Shown here: positions 34,962 through 43,153 of the stretch, piece after piece
How the letters are laid out: each line of letters starts with the position of its first letter
How positions within the stretch are numbered: the first letter of the stretch is position 1
NCBI GenBank assembly: GCA_001029295.1
Contig: LDXJ01000033.1
Coordinates: 1-43,207 of the forward strand
Length of the DNA: 43,207 bases
Direction: 5' to 3'
DNA from: Peptococcaceae bacterium CEB3
Lineage (GTDB): Bacteria > Bacillota > Desulfitobacteriia > Desulfitobacteriales > Desulfitobacteriaceae
The notes under the pieces: generated by a model
Databases searched by the model: none
The model's input: the letters and a program-made list of their open reading frames with translations, nothing else
What the model was told of the DNA's origin: nothing
Program-made: the position numbers and the translations under genes

Positions 34962-35918
34962 TCAACGGACGACCCTTGAACTATAGGCCAGTACTTTGTC
35001 GCATGCCTGGACCACCGCCTCGGCCGTAAGATGATAATGACTCAGCAAGTCCTGATAACTAAGTGCCGATTGACCAAACATATCATTGACCCCAACGAAT
35101 TCAATCCGGATGCCTGCCTCTGCCCTTAAGGCTTCCGAAACAGCCGAACCGAGACCACCAATAATGTTGTGCTCTTCCGCGGTTACCACGGCGCCCGTTT
35201 GCAAGGCCAAACTCACTACGGCCTGAGTGTCCAAGGGTTTGACCGTGCTCACGTCAGCGACGCTGACTTCTATTCCTCTGCGCGCCAAGACTTCGGCCGC
35301 TTCCAGGGCCCGGCTCACCATCACTCCGTTGGCGAACACCGTGACATGTCGGCCTTGGCGAAGCTGATATACCTTACCAATGATAAACTCTTTTTCCTCC
35401 GGGAATACTAAAGGCAGATCGTTGCGGTTCAATTTCAGATAAACAGGTCCCCGGTACGATGCAATTGCCTCAGTTGCTTTGGCTGTCTCAGTCGCGTCCG
35501 CCGGCACAATCACCGTCATATTCGGCAAACTGCGCATGATAGCGACATCCTCAACGGACTGGTGGGTCGCGCCGTCTCCGTAATCGGAAAACCCGCTGGA
35601 CGAGCCGATAAGTTTCACATTGGCCTTCGCCAGCGCTACCCCGACCCGAATTTGGTCATAGGCTCTACCAGATAGGAAGACGGCAAACGAGTGAACAAAG
35701 GGAATTTTGCCGCCGAGGGCCAATCCGACCGCCACCGAAACCATATTTTGCTCCGCAATACTCATCTCAATGTGGCGTTCCGGAAAGCGCGCCTCCATCA
35801 GATCTCCTTTGGTCGATTTGGATAGATCGGCGTCCAAAGCTACAATCCGCTTGTCTTTTTCCGCTAGGGTCACCAGAGTCTGCCCATAGGCCTCTCTCGG
35901 GTTAATGGCTCGAGTCAT
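34962..35918 (-). CDS. Transketolase, C-terminal subunit
   Basis: 318 residues. It has the pyrimidine-binding and C-terminal domains: IVALDADLSKSTKGDLMEAR, PERHIEMSIAEQNMVSVAVG (catalytic Glu in SIAEQ), GDGATHQSVEDVAIMRSLPN and HNIIGGLGSAVSEAL. With the subunit upstream it makes a complete thiamine diphosphate transketolase split in two, as is common in Firmicutes and archaea. It starts 3 bp after the N-subunit stop, whose last codons hold its ribosome site (AAGGTG). It transfers a two-carbon ketol unit between sugar phosphates or analogues. Confidence 0.93.
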   Translation of the reverse strand: MTRAINPREAYGQTLVTLAEKDKRIVALDADLSKSTKGDLMEARFPERHIEMSIAEQNMVSVAVGLALGGKIPFVHSFAVFLSGRAYDQIRVGVALAKANVKLIGSSSGFSDYGDGATHQSVEDVAIMRSLPNMTVIVPADATETAKATEAIASYRGPVYLKLNRNDLPLVFPEEKEFIIGKVYQLRQGRHVTVFANGVMVSRALEAAEVLARRGIEVSVADVSTVKPLDTQAVVSLALQTGAVVTAEEHNIIGGLGSAVSEALRAEAGIRIEFVGVNDMFGQSALSYQDLLSHYHLTAEAVVQACDKVLAYSSRVVR

Positions 35919-35921
35919 TTC

Positions 35922-36761
35922 TTAATCACCTTCTATCATTTGCTCGGTTAACAATAGCGCCTCTTGGTACTGCTCGGCATTGAGTGCGGCATTGTGAAAA
36001 GCTGCCTTACCTTCCGCAAAGGGAAAACCTTTACCTTTAATGGTATTGGCGATGATGGCCACCGGACGTTCACTCACTTTGTCCGCCTCGTCCAGGGCAT
36101 AGGCGATTGCTTTGACGTCGTGTCCATCCACCTCCATTACTTCCCATCCGAACGCTTGCCACTTGGATTGGATATCCCCGCTGTCCATCCGTTCGGAGAT
36201 AGGACCCGTAGCCTGAAGGCGGTTTCGATCGATGATCGCAACTAAATTGTCGGCTTTGTAAGCAGCTGCCGCCATCGCCGCCTCCCAGATCTGTCCCTCA
36301 GCCAACTCCCCGTCGCCAACGAGGACATATACCTTGTTGCTTTGCCCGTCCAGCTTGTGGGACAGTGCCAAACCCAAGCCTACGGACAGTCCCTGTCCCA
36401 ATGAACCGGTGTTTGCTTCAATTCCCACCGTTTTCCGCATGTCCGGGTGACCTTGCAAGTGAAAACCAAGCTCTTTGTTATGCCTCAGGTCCTGGCGCGG
36501 AAAATAGCCGCATTCGGCCAGAGCCGCGTACTGAGCCAGTGCGGAATGCCCTTTGCTCATAATGAAATGGTCTCGCTCAGCCCATTGCGGCTCTTTCGGA
36601 TTATGACGCATTTTATAGAAATAGAGTACCGTGACAATTTCCACACTGGAACTTGATCCCCCTAGATGACCCACCTTCGGTGGTTCAAGCATTTCCGCAA
36701 TATCGCGGCGCAGCTGGGCCGCTTTTCGCCGGAGATGCTTTTCTTCTGCTACGTCCAACAT
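35922..36761 (-). CDS. Transketolase, N-terminal subunit (TPP-binding)
   Basis: 279 residues. HLGGSSSSVEIVTVLYFYKM, SKGHSALAQYAALAECGYF, GSLGQGLSVGLGLALS and the thiamine diphosphate motif VGDGELAEGQIWEAAMAAAA, closed by LVAIIDRN (GDG...N). The length is that of stand-alone N-terminal subunits. It lies between an alcohol dehydrogenase and the C-subunit gene, in a likely operon gntR-adh-tktN-tktC. A second, specialised transketolase pair beside catabolic genes suggests cleavage of an unusual ketose (phosphate) rather than the housekeeping pentose pathway; that is inference. Confidence 0.93.
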   Translation of the reverse strand: MLDVAEEKHLRRKAAQLRRDIAEMLEPPKVGHLGGSSSSVEIVTVLYFYKMRHNPKEPQWAERDHFIMSKGHSALAQYAALAECGYFPRQDLRHNKELGFHLQGHPDMRKTVGIEANTGSLGQGLSVGLGLALSHKLDGQSNKVYVLVGDGELAEGQIWEAAMAAAAYKADNLVAIIDRNRLQATGPISERMDSGDIQSKWQAFGWEVMEVDGHDVKAIAYALDEADKVSERPVAIIANTIKGKGFPFAEGKAAFHNAALNAEQYQEALLLTEQMIEGD

Positions 36762-36841
36762 CTGGAATACCTTCTTTCACTCGACAGCTTCGACATGGTA
36801 CCCACAAAGCAGATCTTTTTTCCCGGCCATTCTAGCCAAAC

Positions 36842-37876
36842 TTACGGAACCAACACGACTTTGATGCCCTGAGATTTCTCAATCACCTCGAAACCCCTCT
36901 TCCAATCTTCAATTGGTAGCTCGTGGGTGATAAGCTTGCTCAGGTCGACCTGGCCCTCGGCCATTAGTGTGAGACACTTCTCCCACACATCCCAGGTATG
37001 GCTGAAACATCCCTGCAAACGTGCAGATTTTGCTATTAACTGATCTAGGGAGAAATTTACCGGCTCCGGTCCCCAGCCGATTTTAGTAATTTGACCCGCC
37101 GGACGCACAATCTCGAGCGCCAACTTTAACGTTGCGGACGGTCCAGCTGTATCTACCACCAAATCCGCACCATATGCATCGCCTATACTCATGACCAGCT
37201 CAGCTATATTTTGCTTACTGCTCTGGACCGCCTTGGTCGCTCCCAATTCCAAGGCCTTGGCCAACCTTTCCTCGTCGCCGTCCGACCCTACTACAATGAT
37301 CTCCCCGGCACCCTGCAATTTGGCCACTGTGGTACATAGCAACCCGATCGGACCGGGCCCGATTATCACCACGAAGTCTCCGGGGTTAATCCGGCTATAT
37401 TTAACCAAGGCGTTATACGCTACACACAGCGGTTCCGTCAGGGATGCATCACGCAAACTAACATTGTCCGGAACTTTGTGTAGGATTCGGGACGGAACGG
37501 AAACATATTTTGCAAATGCCCCGTCCACCCCGAAGCCAAATCCTTTGCGTTCACGGCACAAATGGTAGCGATTTGTTCTGCACATTGCGCATTTGCCGCA
37601 ATAACGGGCGTGAGTTTCAGCGGTGACCCGCTCACCAGCCACCCAATCACGGACATTAGATCCGACCTTGGCGATTATTCCCGAAAACTCATGGCCTAAG
37701 ACCAGCGGCACCGCAATCGGGTAAGACACATCTTGATGATGTATATGGGGGTCACTTCCGCAAATGCCGATATAGGCAACCTCCACCAGCACATCATCGG
37801 GCCCTATTTCTGGAACCGCCATGTCCCGAATTTCGGTGCATCCGTCTTGGTTCGCGTATTTTACCACTGCTTTCAC
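36842..37876 (-). CDS. Zinc-dependent alcohol dehydrogenase (threonine/sorbitol dehydrogenase-like MDR)
   Basis: 344 residues from GTG 37876, chosen for TGGAGG eight bases upstream; the open frame to 37969 overlaps gntR. YIGICGSDPHIHH and VLGHEFSGI carry catalytic zinc ligands. CGKCAMCRTNRYHLC is the structural zinc loop. VVIIGPGPIGLLCTTVAKL is the NAD site. It starts 59 bp before (inside) the gntR 3' end region, so the genes overlap in sequence and are surely co-transcribed. Expected role: oxidation of a sugar or polyol to a ketose that the transketolase could cleave. Exact substrate unknown. Confidence 0.9.
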   Translation of the reverse strand: MKAVVKYANQDGCTEIRDMAVPEIGPDDVLVEVAYIGICGSDPHIHHQDVSYPIAVPLVLGHEFSGIIAKVGSNVRDWVAGERVTAETHARYCGKCAMCRTNRYHLCRERKGFGFGVDGAFAKYVSVPSRILHKVPDNVSLRDASLTEPLCVAYNALVKYSRINPGDFVVIIGPGPIGLLCTTVAKLQGAGEIIVVGSDGDEERLAKALELGATKAVQSSKQNIAELVMSIGDAYGADLVVDTAGPSATLKLALEIVRPAGQITKIGWGPEPVNFSLDQLIAKSARLQGCFSHTWDVWEKCLTLMAEGQVDLSKLITHELPIEDWKRGFEVIEKSQGIKVVLVP

Positions 37877-37934
37877 CGGTTCAACCTCCACTTTTTCCTT
37901 CTCTATTTCTTTGCTTTCTCCACTGAGAAAAGAG

Positions 37935-38645
37935 CTAATTGCTCTTTTTATCCGGATACTTCTCTGCAATATCCTTGATGGTGAAGTCTATATGCTCTGC
38001 CATGATTTTGGCTGCTGCTTCGGCATCCTGTAATTCGATCGCCCGAAGAATTCTCGGATGATAGTGAAGGGCATCTTTTGCTCCTCTGAAGGCGACAATT
38101 TCCTTCATGTGCGAACGCAAAAGATTTTCTGTCATTTGAGCTACTAGTAGAATCAACGAGTTCTTAGTTATATTGGCTAGTTCGGCATGGAATGCAAAAT
38201 CTTCAATCGCAAATTGGGCGAGATCTCCCTGCGATTCTTTCATCCGTTCAATAACTGCGTGAAGGTTGGCCAACTCTGTATCCGTACGCCGGATCGCACT
38301 TAGGCGAGCGTTTTCGATTTCAAAAATGCGCCGGAACTCCAAGATCTCCAACAAATCGTGCTTACCCAGCGCCAAAGCCGGCAGGAGTAAATTACGTGCG
38401 ACTACTTCGTGCGAAGGATCGGATACGAAGTTTCCCTCGCCCTGTTTTGTCTCCACCAAACCCAGGATACTAAGCTTTTGCAAAGCGGCCCGCACGGAGA
38501 TTCGGCTTACCCCAAACATCTCCGTAAGCTCGTGCTCGGAAGGCAATCTTTCGCCTGACCTCCAATTTCCAGCCATAATTTGCTCGGACATTTGTTCGAA
38601 TACAGCGTCACTAATGTTTACCTTTGGTATCTTTTTGATTGGCAT
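37935..38645 (-). CDS. GntR-family regulator, FadR subfamily (FCD domain)
   Basis: 236 residues. Winged helix: VFEQMSEQIMAGNWRSGERL, PSEHELTEMFGVSRISVRAA, LGLVETKQGEGNFV. The FCD effector domain contains the metal/ligand residues in EDFAFHAELANITKNSLIL and YHPRILRAIELQDAEAA. First gene of the probable gntR-adh-tktN-tktC unit. A consensus promoter 390 bp upstream carries a palindrome fitting the FadR-type operator, suggesting autorepression relieved by a pathway intermediate. The ribosome site (AAGGGG) is 13 bases before the ATG, rather far. Confidence 0.92.
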   Translation of the reverse strand: MPIKKIPKVNISDAVFEQMSEQIMAGNWRSGERLPSEHELTEMFGVSRISVRAALQKLSILGLVETKQGEGNFVSDPSHEVVARNLLLPALALGKHDLLEILEFRRIFEIENARLSAIRRTDTELANLHAVIERMKESQGDLAQFAIEDFAFHAELANITKNSLILLVAQMTENLLRSHMKEIVAFRGAKDALHYHPRILRAIELQDAEAAAKIMAEHIDFTIKDIAEKYPDKKSN

Positions 38646-39012
38646 AATTGTTCATTTACCCCTTCTTGTCTACTTTTGGCCCTTCCCTACTGATCGACCG
38701 ACCAAACAAATTCTTCACTTTCGTCACCAGTATTCACCCCCTAAACCTGCGCTAGGGACGGTATCCCTAAGATTCGAAACAGTGTGCTACTGTCGCTGAT
38801 TATAAACCCCCATTATACTTATATGTTGTCCTACAAGGTCAGCAAATTCAAGCCGATATCTTTTGTGTTCTTCATGGAGGCGTGAGTGTAGCTGAAAATT
38901 TCCGCGAAACATTGTCGAATCTTATGCGAAGCATTAGCAAAAAAACTGCATGCTTCATGCCTTACAAAACCGGCGTCCTGATAAGTTGTAATACAACTTA
39001 CATCTTGGCCTA
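38646..39012 (-). other. Long untranslated leader of the gntR operon
   Basis: Some 360 nt between the predicted transcription start (about 39006) and the GntR ATG. A 67-codon open frame (38831-39034) would need a TTG lying inside the promoter spacer, so translation is unlikely. No riboswitch could be recognised. Confidence 0.4.
38983..38999. promoter_or_regulatory. Palindromic operator, FadR/GntR type
   Basis: AAGTTGT-AAT-ACAACTT, perfect 7-bp arms. Its core TTGTAATACAA fits the T-N-G-T-N3-A-C-N-A consensus of FadR-subfamily GntR regulators exactly. It sits just downstream of the predicted start of the gntR transcript, a position suited to blocking initiation or early elongation. Confidence 0.65.
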
Positions 39013-39041
39013 ATTCTAATACTTCCTCTTGCAAAAGTCAA
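39013..39041 (-). promoter_or_regulatory. Consensus sigma-A-type promoter of the gntR operon
   Basis: Minus strand: TTGACT (39036-39041), a 17-bp spacer, then TAGAAT (39013-39018). Predicted transcription start near 39006, directed toward gntR. Confidence 0.7.
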
Positions 39042-39153
39042 TCTATTCATTCAATTTCTTTTGAATTTTTTTTGCTTATTGATCGAGTAAGATCCGGCCT
39101 GAGTAAAAGACGCCCCCTACGGATGCCAATCCCTGTCGTCGCCATATGTGTAT

Positions 39154-39471
39154 TTAGAACGAGCGCCAATTTTGTCCTACTGCATGGGTGATGAAATTCG
39201 CCGTCTCCGGCGGCTTCAGGATCCTTTCCCAGTAGCCACGGTCGCGGTACGAGGCAACGAGGTTCACCCAGCGGAACCATGTCTCTTCTTCTGCGATGGC
39301 GTGAATTCCTTCGCCGATTCTCTCAATCACGAGGTAGTCGTAAATGCCTTGGTCAAAGCCACCCCTGTTTTCGTTGACCGCAGATAGGGCTTCCTGCCTA
39401 TTCCGGTAGTAGCCGAGACATCTTGATTTGTGAGACGGGTTAAGGCTGGTTAATCCTGTGATGAAGTACAT
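39154..39471 (-). CDS. Small conserved-type hypothetical protein
   Basis: 105 residues with a good ribosome site (AAAGGAG before the ATG at 39471). The sequence GIYDYLVIERIGEGIHAIAE followed by EETWFRWV resembles a common clostridial/phage small-protein type seen beside mobile genes; I know no function. No membrane helix or cysteine cluster. It is isolated from the metabolic operons by a terminator (39577-39604) upstream and the gntR promoter region downstream. Confidence 0.6.
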   Translation of the reverse strand: MYFITGLTSLNPSHKSRCLGYYRNRQEALSAVNENRGGFDQGIYDYLVIERIGEGIHAIAEEETWFRWVNLVASYRDRGYWERILKPPETANFITHAVGQNWRSF

Positions 39472-39576
39472 TCTGGTTCTCCTTTCGTTTTACCGTGTAG
39501 TAGTGGAAACGGCTGGGGTACGGCTGGAGTATCAATGGGTTGGCTCAAGTGCTCAGTGATCGAGCGTTGCATGAAG

Positions 39577-39604
39577 AAAACCCCGTTGCCGAGAACGGGG
39601 TTTT
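39577..39604. terminator. Bidirectional Rho-independent terminator
   Basis: AAAACCCCGTT (39577-39587) / AACGGGGTTTT (39594-39604), perfect 11-bp arms with a 6-base loop. In the minus direction it closes the aldolase-aldA transcription unit. Confidence 0.8.
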
Positions 39605-40010
39605 AGCTTCTCTTTACTTTATTCCAGGGGCAGACTTCGTGCGCCCAGTCAAACCACAAGAGCTGGAAAATACCGCCAGTGAGCCGTATGTTACTGGCTA
39701 ATTCCTGTCAGAACGGCCCCGCGCCTGCACAACTTTTACGGACGCTCGTCCGACCGTCTAACACCTGCGATCTCGCTCTATTCATGACAAATAGATGAGA
39801 TCGGTTTTGACTGTTCGGCTCCCGCCCTCAGGCTTTTTTCTGACCGCCCCACGACGCATCGGATAACCCAAGGTCTGCTTTGCTTTGTTCGAGAGGCCGA
39901 ACACCTATTGAGTACCCAGAGAATCCTTGAACCTTGTCCTCGTCCCGGCGTAAGGACCGGAATGGCAAGACAACACCTCCGCTTAACGTATTAGGGCTGC
40001 GAATCACTCC
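39605..40010. other. Intergenic region downstream of aldA
   Basis: About 400 bp with no supported gene on either strand and no clear repeat apart from the terminator at its left end. Confidence 0.4.
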
Positions 40011-41459
40011 TTATTTTGTGTGCTGATTGTATTGCAGATAAACCACATGCGTCTGGAGATACTCCTCTAAACCATGCTTGCCGTCAGCTCCACCGATACC
40101 AGACTTACGCCAGCCGGCATGAAAGCCCTGCATGGCTTCAAAGTTTTCCCTGTTGATATAAGTCTCGCCGAATTTGATTTCATTACAGGCTCGCATGGCT
40201 ACGTCGAGATTCTGCGTATAGATGGACGAAGTCAAGCCATAGTCACAATCATTGGCCATCTCAATCGCTTCGTCCAGATCCTTGAAAGTCGTAATCGGTA
40301 GAACCGGCCCGAAGATCTCGCGTCTCATAATGGCCGAGTCCTGTCTGCAATGGGTGAGAACTGTTGGCTCGTAATAATATCCCTTTTCTCGTTCAGAACC
40401 CTTACCACCCAGGACGAGTTGGGCTCCGTCTTCAAGCGCCTGTCGCACCGCAGCCTGGACATTCTCCAGTTGCTGTTTGCTCACCAAGGGCCCCATATCC
40501 AAATCAGGTTCTGTCAGGGGCTCGCCATATTTGGTGTTCTTCATCTCCTGAGTGACTTTCTCAATAAACCTCTCGGCGACAGACTCCTGGACGTATACTC
40601 TCTCGGCGCAATTGCACACTTGGCCGGTGTTGATAACTCTGGAATCACGAATGGCTTTCGCGGCCAAATCCAAATCCGCATCTGCCATGACAATGGCCGG
40701 GGCTTTGCCTCCCAGCTCCAAGGATACTTTGGTTACATTGGCGGCGGCCGCTTTCATAGCCTGGATACCGGCTTCCACACTGCCGGTGAGGCTGACCATG
40801 CCCACTTTCGGGTGAGCAGCCAAGGCCTCGCCCACGACTCCGCCTGACCCGGATACCAGATTGAATACCCCCTTGGGCAAAGAAGAGGCCGCCACGATCT
40901 TGGCAAATTCAAAGGCGTTATTCGGGGTTTCGGAACTGGGCTTAACCACAATCGTATTCCCGGTAACCAAGGCCGGAGCCATTTTCCGGACAATCAAGAA
41001 AAAGGGGAAATTCCAGGGCAAGATTCCCGCGATAACCCCAATGGGCATCTTGTACAGCAGGATGTTTTCATTGGGACGGTCGCTCTGAATGATCTCCCCT
41101 TCATAGCGTCGGGCAAATTCCGCCATGTAATCCAAATAATCCGCGGAGAAATTCACTTCCACCCGTGATAAGGGCAAAATCTTCCCTTGCTCTTCCGCAA
41201 TGGTCCTAGCCAAATTCTCGGCGTTTTCCCGCAGTCCGTCGGCGATCTTGTGCAGATATCCGGCTCGCTCCACGGCAGCCAGCTTGGCCCAGGATTTCTG
41301 GGCTTTCTCGGCTGCCGTCACCGCCTCTTCCACGTCCTCTGCCGTCCCGGCCGGTACCTCGGAAATAACTTCCTCCGTAGCCGGATTGACGACAGCTATC
41401 GTCTTGCTGGTTACCCTCGAGACAAATTCCCCGTCGATGAAAAGGTCGTACTTTTTCAT
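40011..41459 (-). CDS. aldA: Aldehyde dehydrogenase, lactaldehyde/glycolaldehyde dehydrogenase (AldA)-like
   Basis: 482 residues. GVIAGILPWNFPFFLIVRKM (cofactor site), SLELGGKAP (catalytic Glu) and NTGQVCNCAERVYVQ (catalytic Cys), with a C-terminal INRENFEAMQGFHAGWRKSG and GGADGKHGLEEYLQT almost as in E. coli AldA. AAGGAGG seven bases before ATG 41459. Expected reaction: NAD-dependent oxidation of L-lactaldehyde, glycolaldehyde or similar 2-hydroxyaldehydes to acids. It follows the DapA-family aldolase by 57 bp, which fits aldolase cleavage of a keto-deoxy acid to pyruvate plus an aldehyde that AldA oxidises. Confidence 0.93.
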   Translation of the reverse strand: MKKYDLFIDGEFVSRVTSKTIAVVNPATEEVISEVPAGTAEDVEEAVTAAEKAQKSWAKLAAVERAGYLHKIADGLRENAENLARTIAEEQGKILPLSRVEVNFSADYLDYMAEFARRYEGEIIQSDRPNENILLYKMPIGVIAGILPWNFPFFLIVRKMAPALVTGNTIVVKPSSETPNNAFEFAKIVAASSLPKGVFNLVSGSGGVVGEALAAHPKVGMVSLTGSVEAGIQAMKAAAANVTKVSLELGGKAPAIVMADADLDLAAKAIRDSRVINTGQVCNCAERVYVQESVAERFIEKVTQEMKNTKYGEPLTEPDLDMGPLVSKQQLENVQAAVRQALEDGAQLVLGGKGSEREKGYYYEPTVLTHCRQDSAIMRREIFGPVLPITTFKDLDEAIEMANDCDYGLTSSIYTQNLDVAMRACNEIKFGETYINRENFEAMQGFHAGWRKSGIGGADGKHGLEEYLQTHVVYLQYNQHTK

Positions 41460-41516
41460 TTCGATTCCTCCTTCATGGGTTTTGATTTTTCTCGTTGCGT
41501 GCCCAATCTTAGATTT

Positions 41517-42461
41517 TTACAATGCACCAACCAATTGCTCAACGTTGACCTTGTACTTATTACCAAGGAGCTGTTTCATAATCTTCTCGATGTGTGAACG
41601 AACCAACCCCAAGGTATGCTGTTCGGCATCCGACAAAAGTACCCTTGGAGTGCCCATTGAGAACCCTCTAACTTCCATGGCAACCTTAAAGGCAATGGGA
41701 AATGGTGCCGCACTCATCGCACGCAGCAACCCGAGGAAAGAGAACTGCAAATCTAAGGCTTTTGCGTAATCTTTTTGTAGGTAAGCTTGGTAAATTTCTA
41801 CCATTATTTCCGGAATGATGCCGGCACTGGCTGTGACACTCCCCTTCGCTCCGGCCACGAGAGCCGGAAAAAAGGTCTCCTCCCGGCCGACTAGAAAGTT
41901 AAACTTATCGCTGGTGCCGGCTAATCTCACCTTATCCATAAAATGCATATAATCCGACATACTTCCGCTACTATCCTTTATTCCGACCACGTTCTTGATC
42001 CTACTCAATCGCTTCACCACGTCATAAGATATGGAAGCAGTAAACATGGGTATATTATAGAGAATGATCGGTATGTCGACGGCCTCGACGACCGCCTCAA
42101 TATGCCGTTCAATCGTTTCCTGGCTAATTGGCAGATACCAAGGAGCACAAATGACAACCCCTTCACAGCCCAAACGTAGGGCTTCCTGAGCCATCCGGAT
42201 TGACCCGCCGACGTGGGTATCTGCTACGCCGGGTAAAACCGGTACCCTACCGCCTGCTTGATTGACAACAATCTCCATAACTTGGATCTTTTCCTCGAGG
42301 CTCAATCGAATAAATTCTCCTACAGTGCTGTTGGGGAAAAGCCCATTGACGCCCTGCTGGATTCCAAATTCTGTTATACGCCTTAAGGAAAGTTCATCGA
42401 CATTTCCACCAGCGTCAAAAGGAGTTAGCATAGCAACATAAACACCTTCGGGCTTAAACAC
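41517..42461 (-). CDS. Dihydrodipicolinate synthase/N-acetylneuraminate lyase family aldolase (keto-deoxy sugar acid aldolase-like)
   Basis: 314 residues from GTG 42461; AAAAGG is ten bases upstream, whereas the GTG at 42470 is too close to it. FKPEGVYVAMLTPFDAGGNV, GLFPNSTVGEF, IILYNIPMFT (Tyr) and NVVGIKDSSG (Schiff-base Lys) are the DapA/NAL catalytic features. Biosynthetic DapA usually has GTTGE where this has NSTVGE, which fits catabolic 2-keto-3-deoxy acid aldolases. It probably cleaves a 2-keto-3-deoxy acid to pyruvate and an aldehyde, followed by AldA encoded next. Exact substrate unknown. Confidence 0.88.
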   Translation of the reverse strand: MFKPEGVYVAMLTPFDAGGNVDELSLRRITEFGIQQGVNGLFPNSTVGEFIRLSLEEKIQVMEIVVNQAGGRVPVLPGVADTHVGGSIRMAQEALRLGCEGVVICAPWYLPISQETIERHIEAVVEAVDIPIILYNIPMFTASISYDVVKRLSRIKNVVGIKDSSGSMSDYMHFMDKVRLAGTSDKFNFLVGREETFFPALVAGAKGSVTASAGIIPEIMVEIYQAYLQKDYAKALDLQFSFLGLLRAMSAAPFPIAFKVAMEVRGFSMGTPRVLLSDAEQHTLGLVRSHIEKIMKQLLGNKYKVNVEQLVGAL

Positions 42462-42588
42462 AGAAGTCACATCCTTTTCGTCATGCGTGCGTCTATCCTA
42501 AAAAGGTAGTTTCAAATTTTACAACCGCACTGAAGTGCAGGAAGTGTAGGGGCACGATTGGAATTTCACGAATTTCGCCCGAAACCGA

Positions 42589-42972
42589 TTAAAACACTTC
42601 TGAGGTTTCAACCAAAAGCTGTTTAATTCTATCGACCGCAGTGCCTGCATCGGACGCATAACCGTCCGCTCCAATTTGGTCGGCAAACTTTTGTGTTACA
42701 GGAGCTCCGCCAACCAAAACTTTGACTTCTCGCCTCAGCCCTTCCTGTTCTAGGGCTTTTATAATCTGTCCCATTTGTGGCATGGTCGTTGTGAGCAAAG
42801 CTGACAGTCCTAAGAATTGTGGCTTGTGTGCTTGAACAGCAGCCACAAATTTGTCTACTGACACATCAACGCCTAAATCGATAACTACGCAACCAGCCCC
42901 CTCAAGCATCATGCCTACTAAGTTCTTACCAATATCATGTAAACCTCCATCTCGCCGCTGTCGCGGCGACAC
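42589..42972 (-). pseudogene. Corrinoid protein copy D, 5' truncated at the B12 motif
   Basis: The frame gives the B12-binding domain from LHDIGKNLVGMMLEGAGCVV through TTTMPQMGQIIKALEQ and GGAPVTQKFADQIGADGY. The cap domain and the Asp of D-x-H-x-x-G (GDLHDIGKN in copies A and B, GGLHDIGKN here) are gone. Upstream bases (MSPRQRRDG) are unrelated. It is diverged from copies A-C (for example VDVSVDKFVAAVQAHKPQFL), so it is a different subgroup. The break coincides with the start of foreign-looking DNA, suggesting an insertion. Confidence 0.75.
42951..42968. repeat. GC-rich inverted repeat at the break of corrinoid copy D
   Basis: TCGCCGC-TGTC-GCGGCGA forms a perfect 7-bp-arm hairpin a few bases upstream of the surviving corrinoid coding sequence. 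It may be part of the end of an inserted element. Confidence 0.5.
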
Positions 42973-43153
42973 AAATAGTAATGAAAACGGGATCTGTACC
43001 CCCGGACTGTGATAGAATCGATCCGGGGAGTAGGCACACTACAGAGCACGGTAAGGTGAGTTGTAGATGCCCTTTGGCGCATAAACAGTATGTAAACCAG
43101 TGTAAGAACTGCTGTTAAGCACAAATAAGTGGTCCTCCGAGACCGTACGCTAA
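42969..43153. other. Probable end region of a mobile element
   Basis: About 190 bp with no supported gene. It contains a stem (CCCCGGA near 43001-43020 / TCCGGGG near 43022-43028). It separates the broken corrinoid gene from a partial frame at the window edge. Confidence 0.3.

Noticed and set aside
38831-39034. 67-codon frame upstream of gntR
   Set aside because: Its TTG start lies inside the promoter spacer, so it could not be on the predicted transcript.
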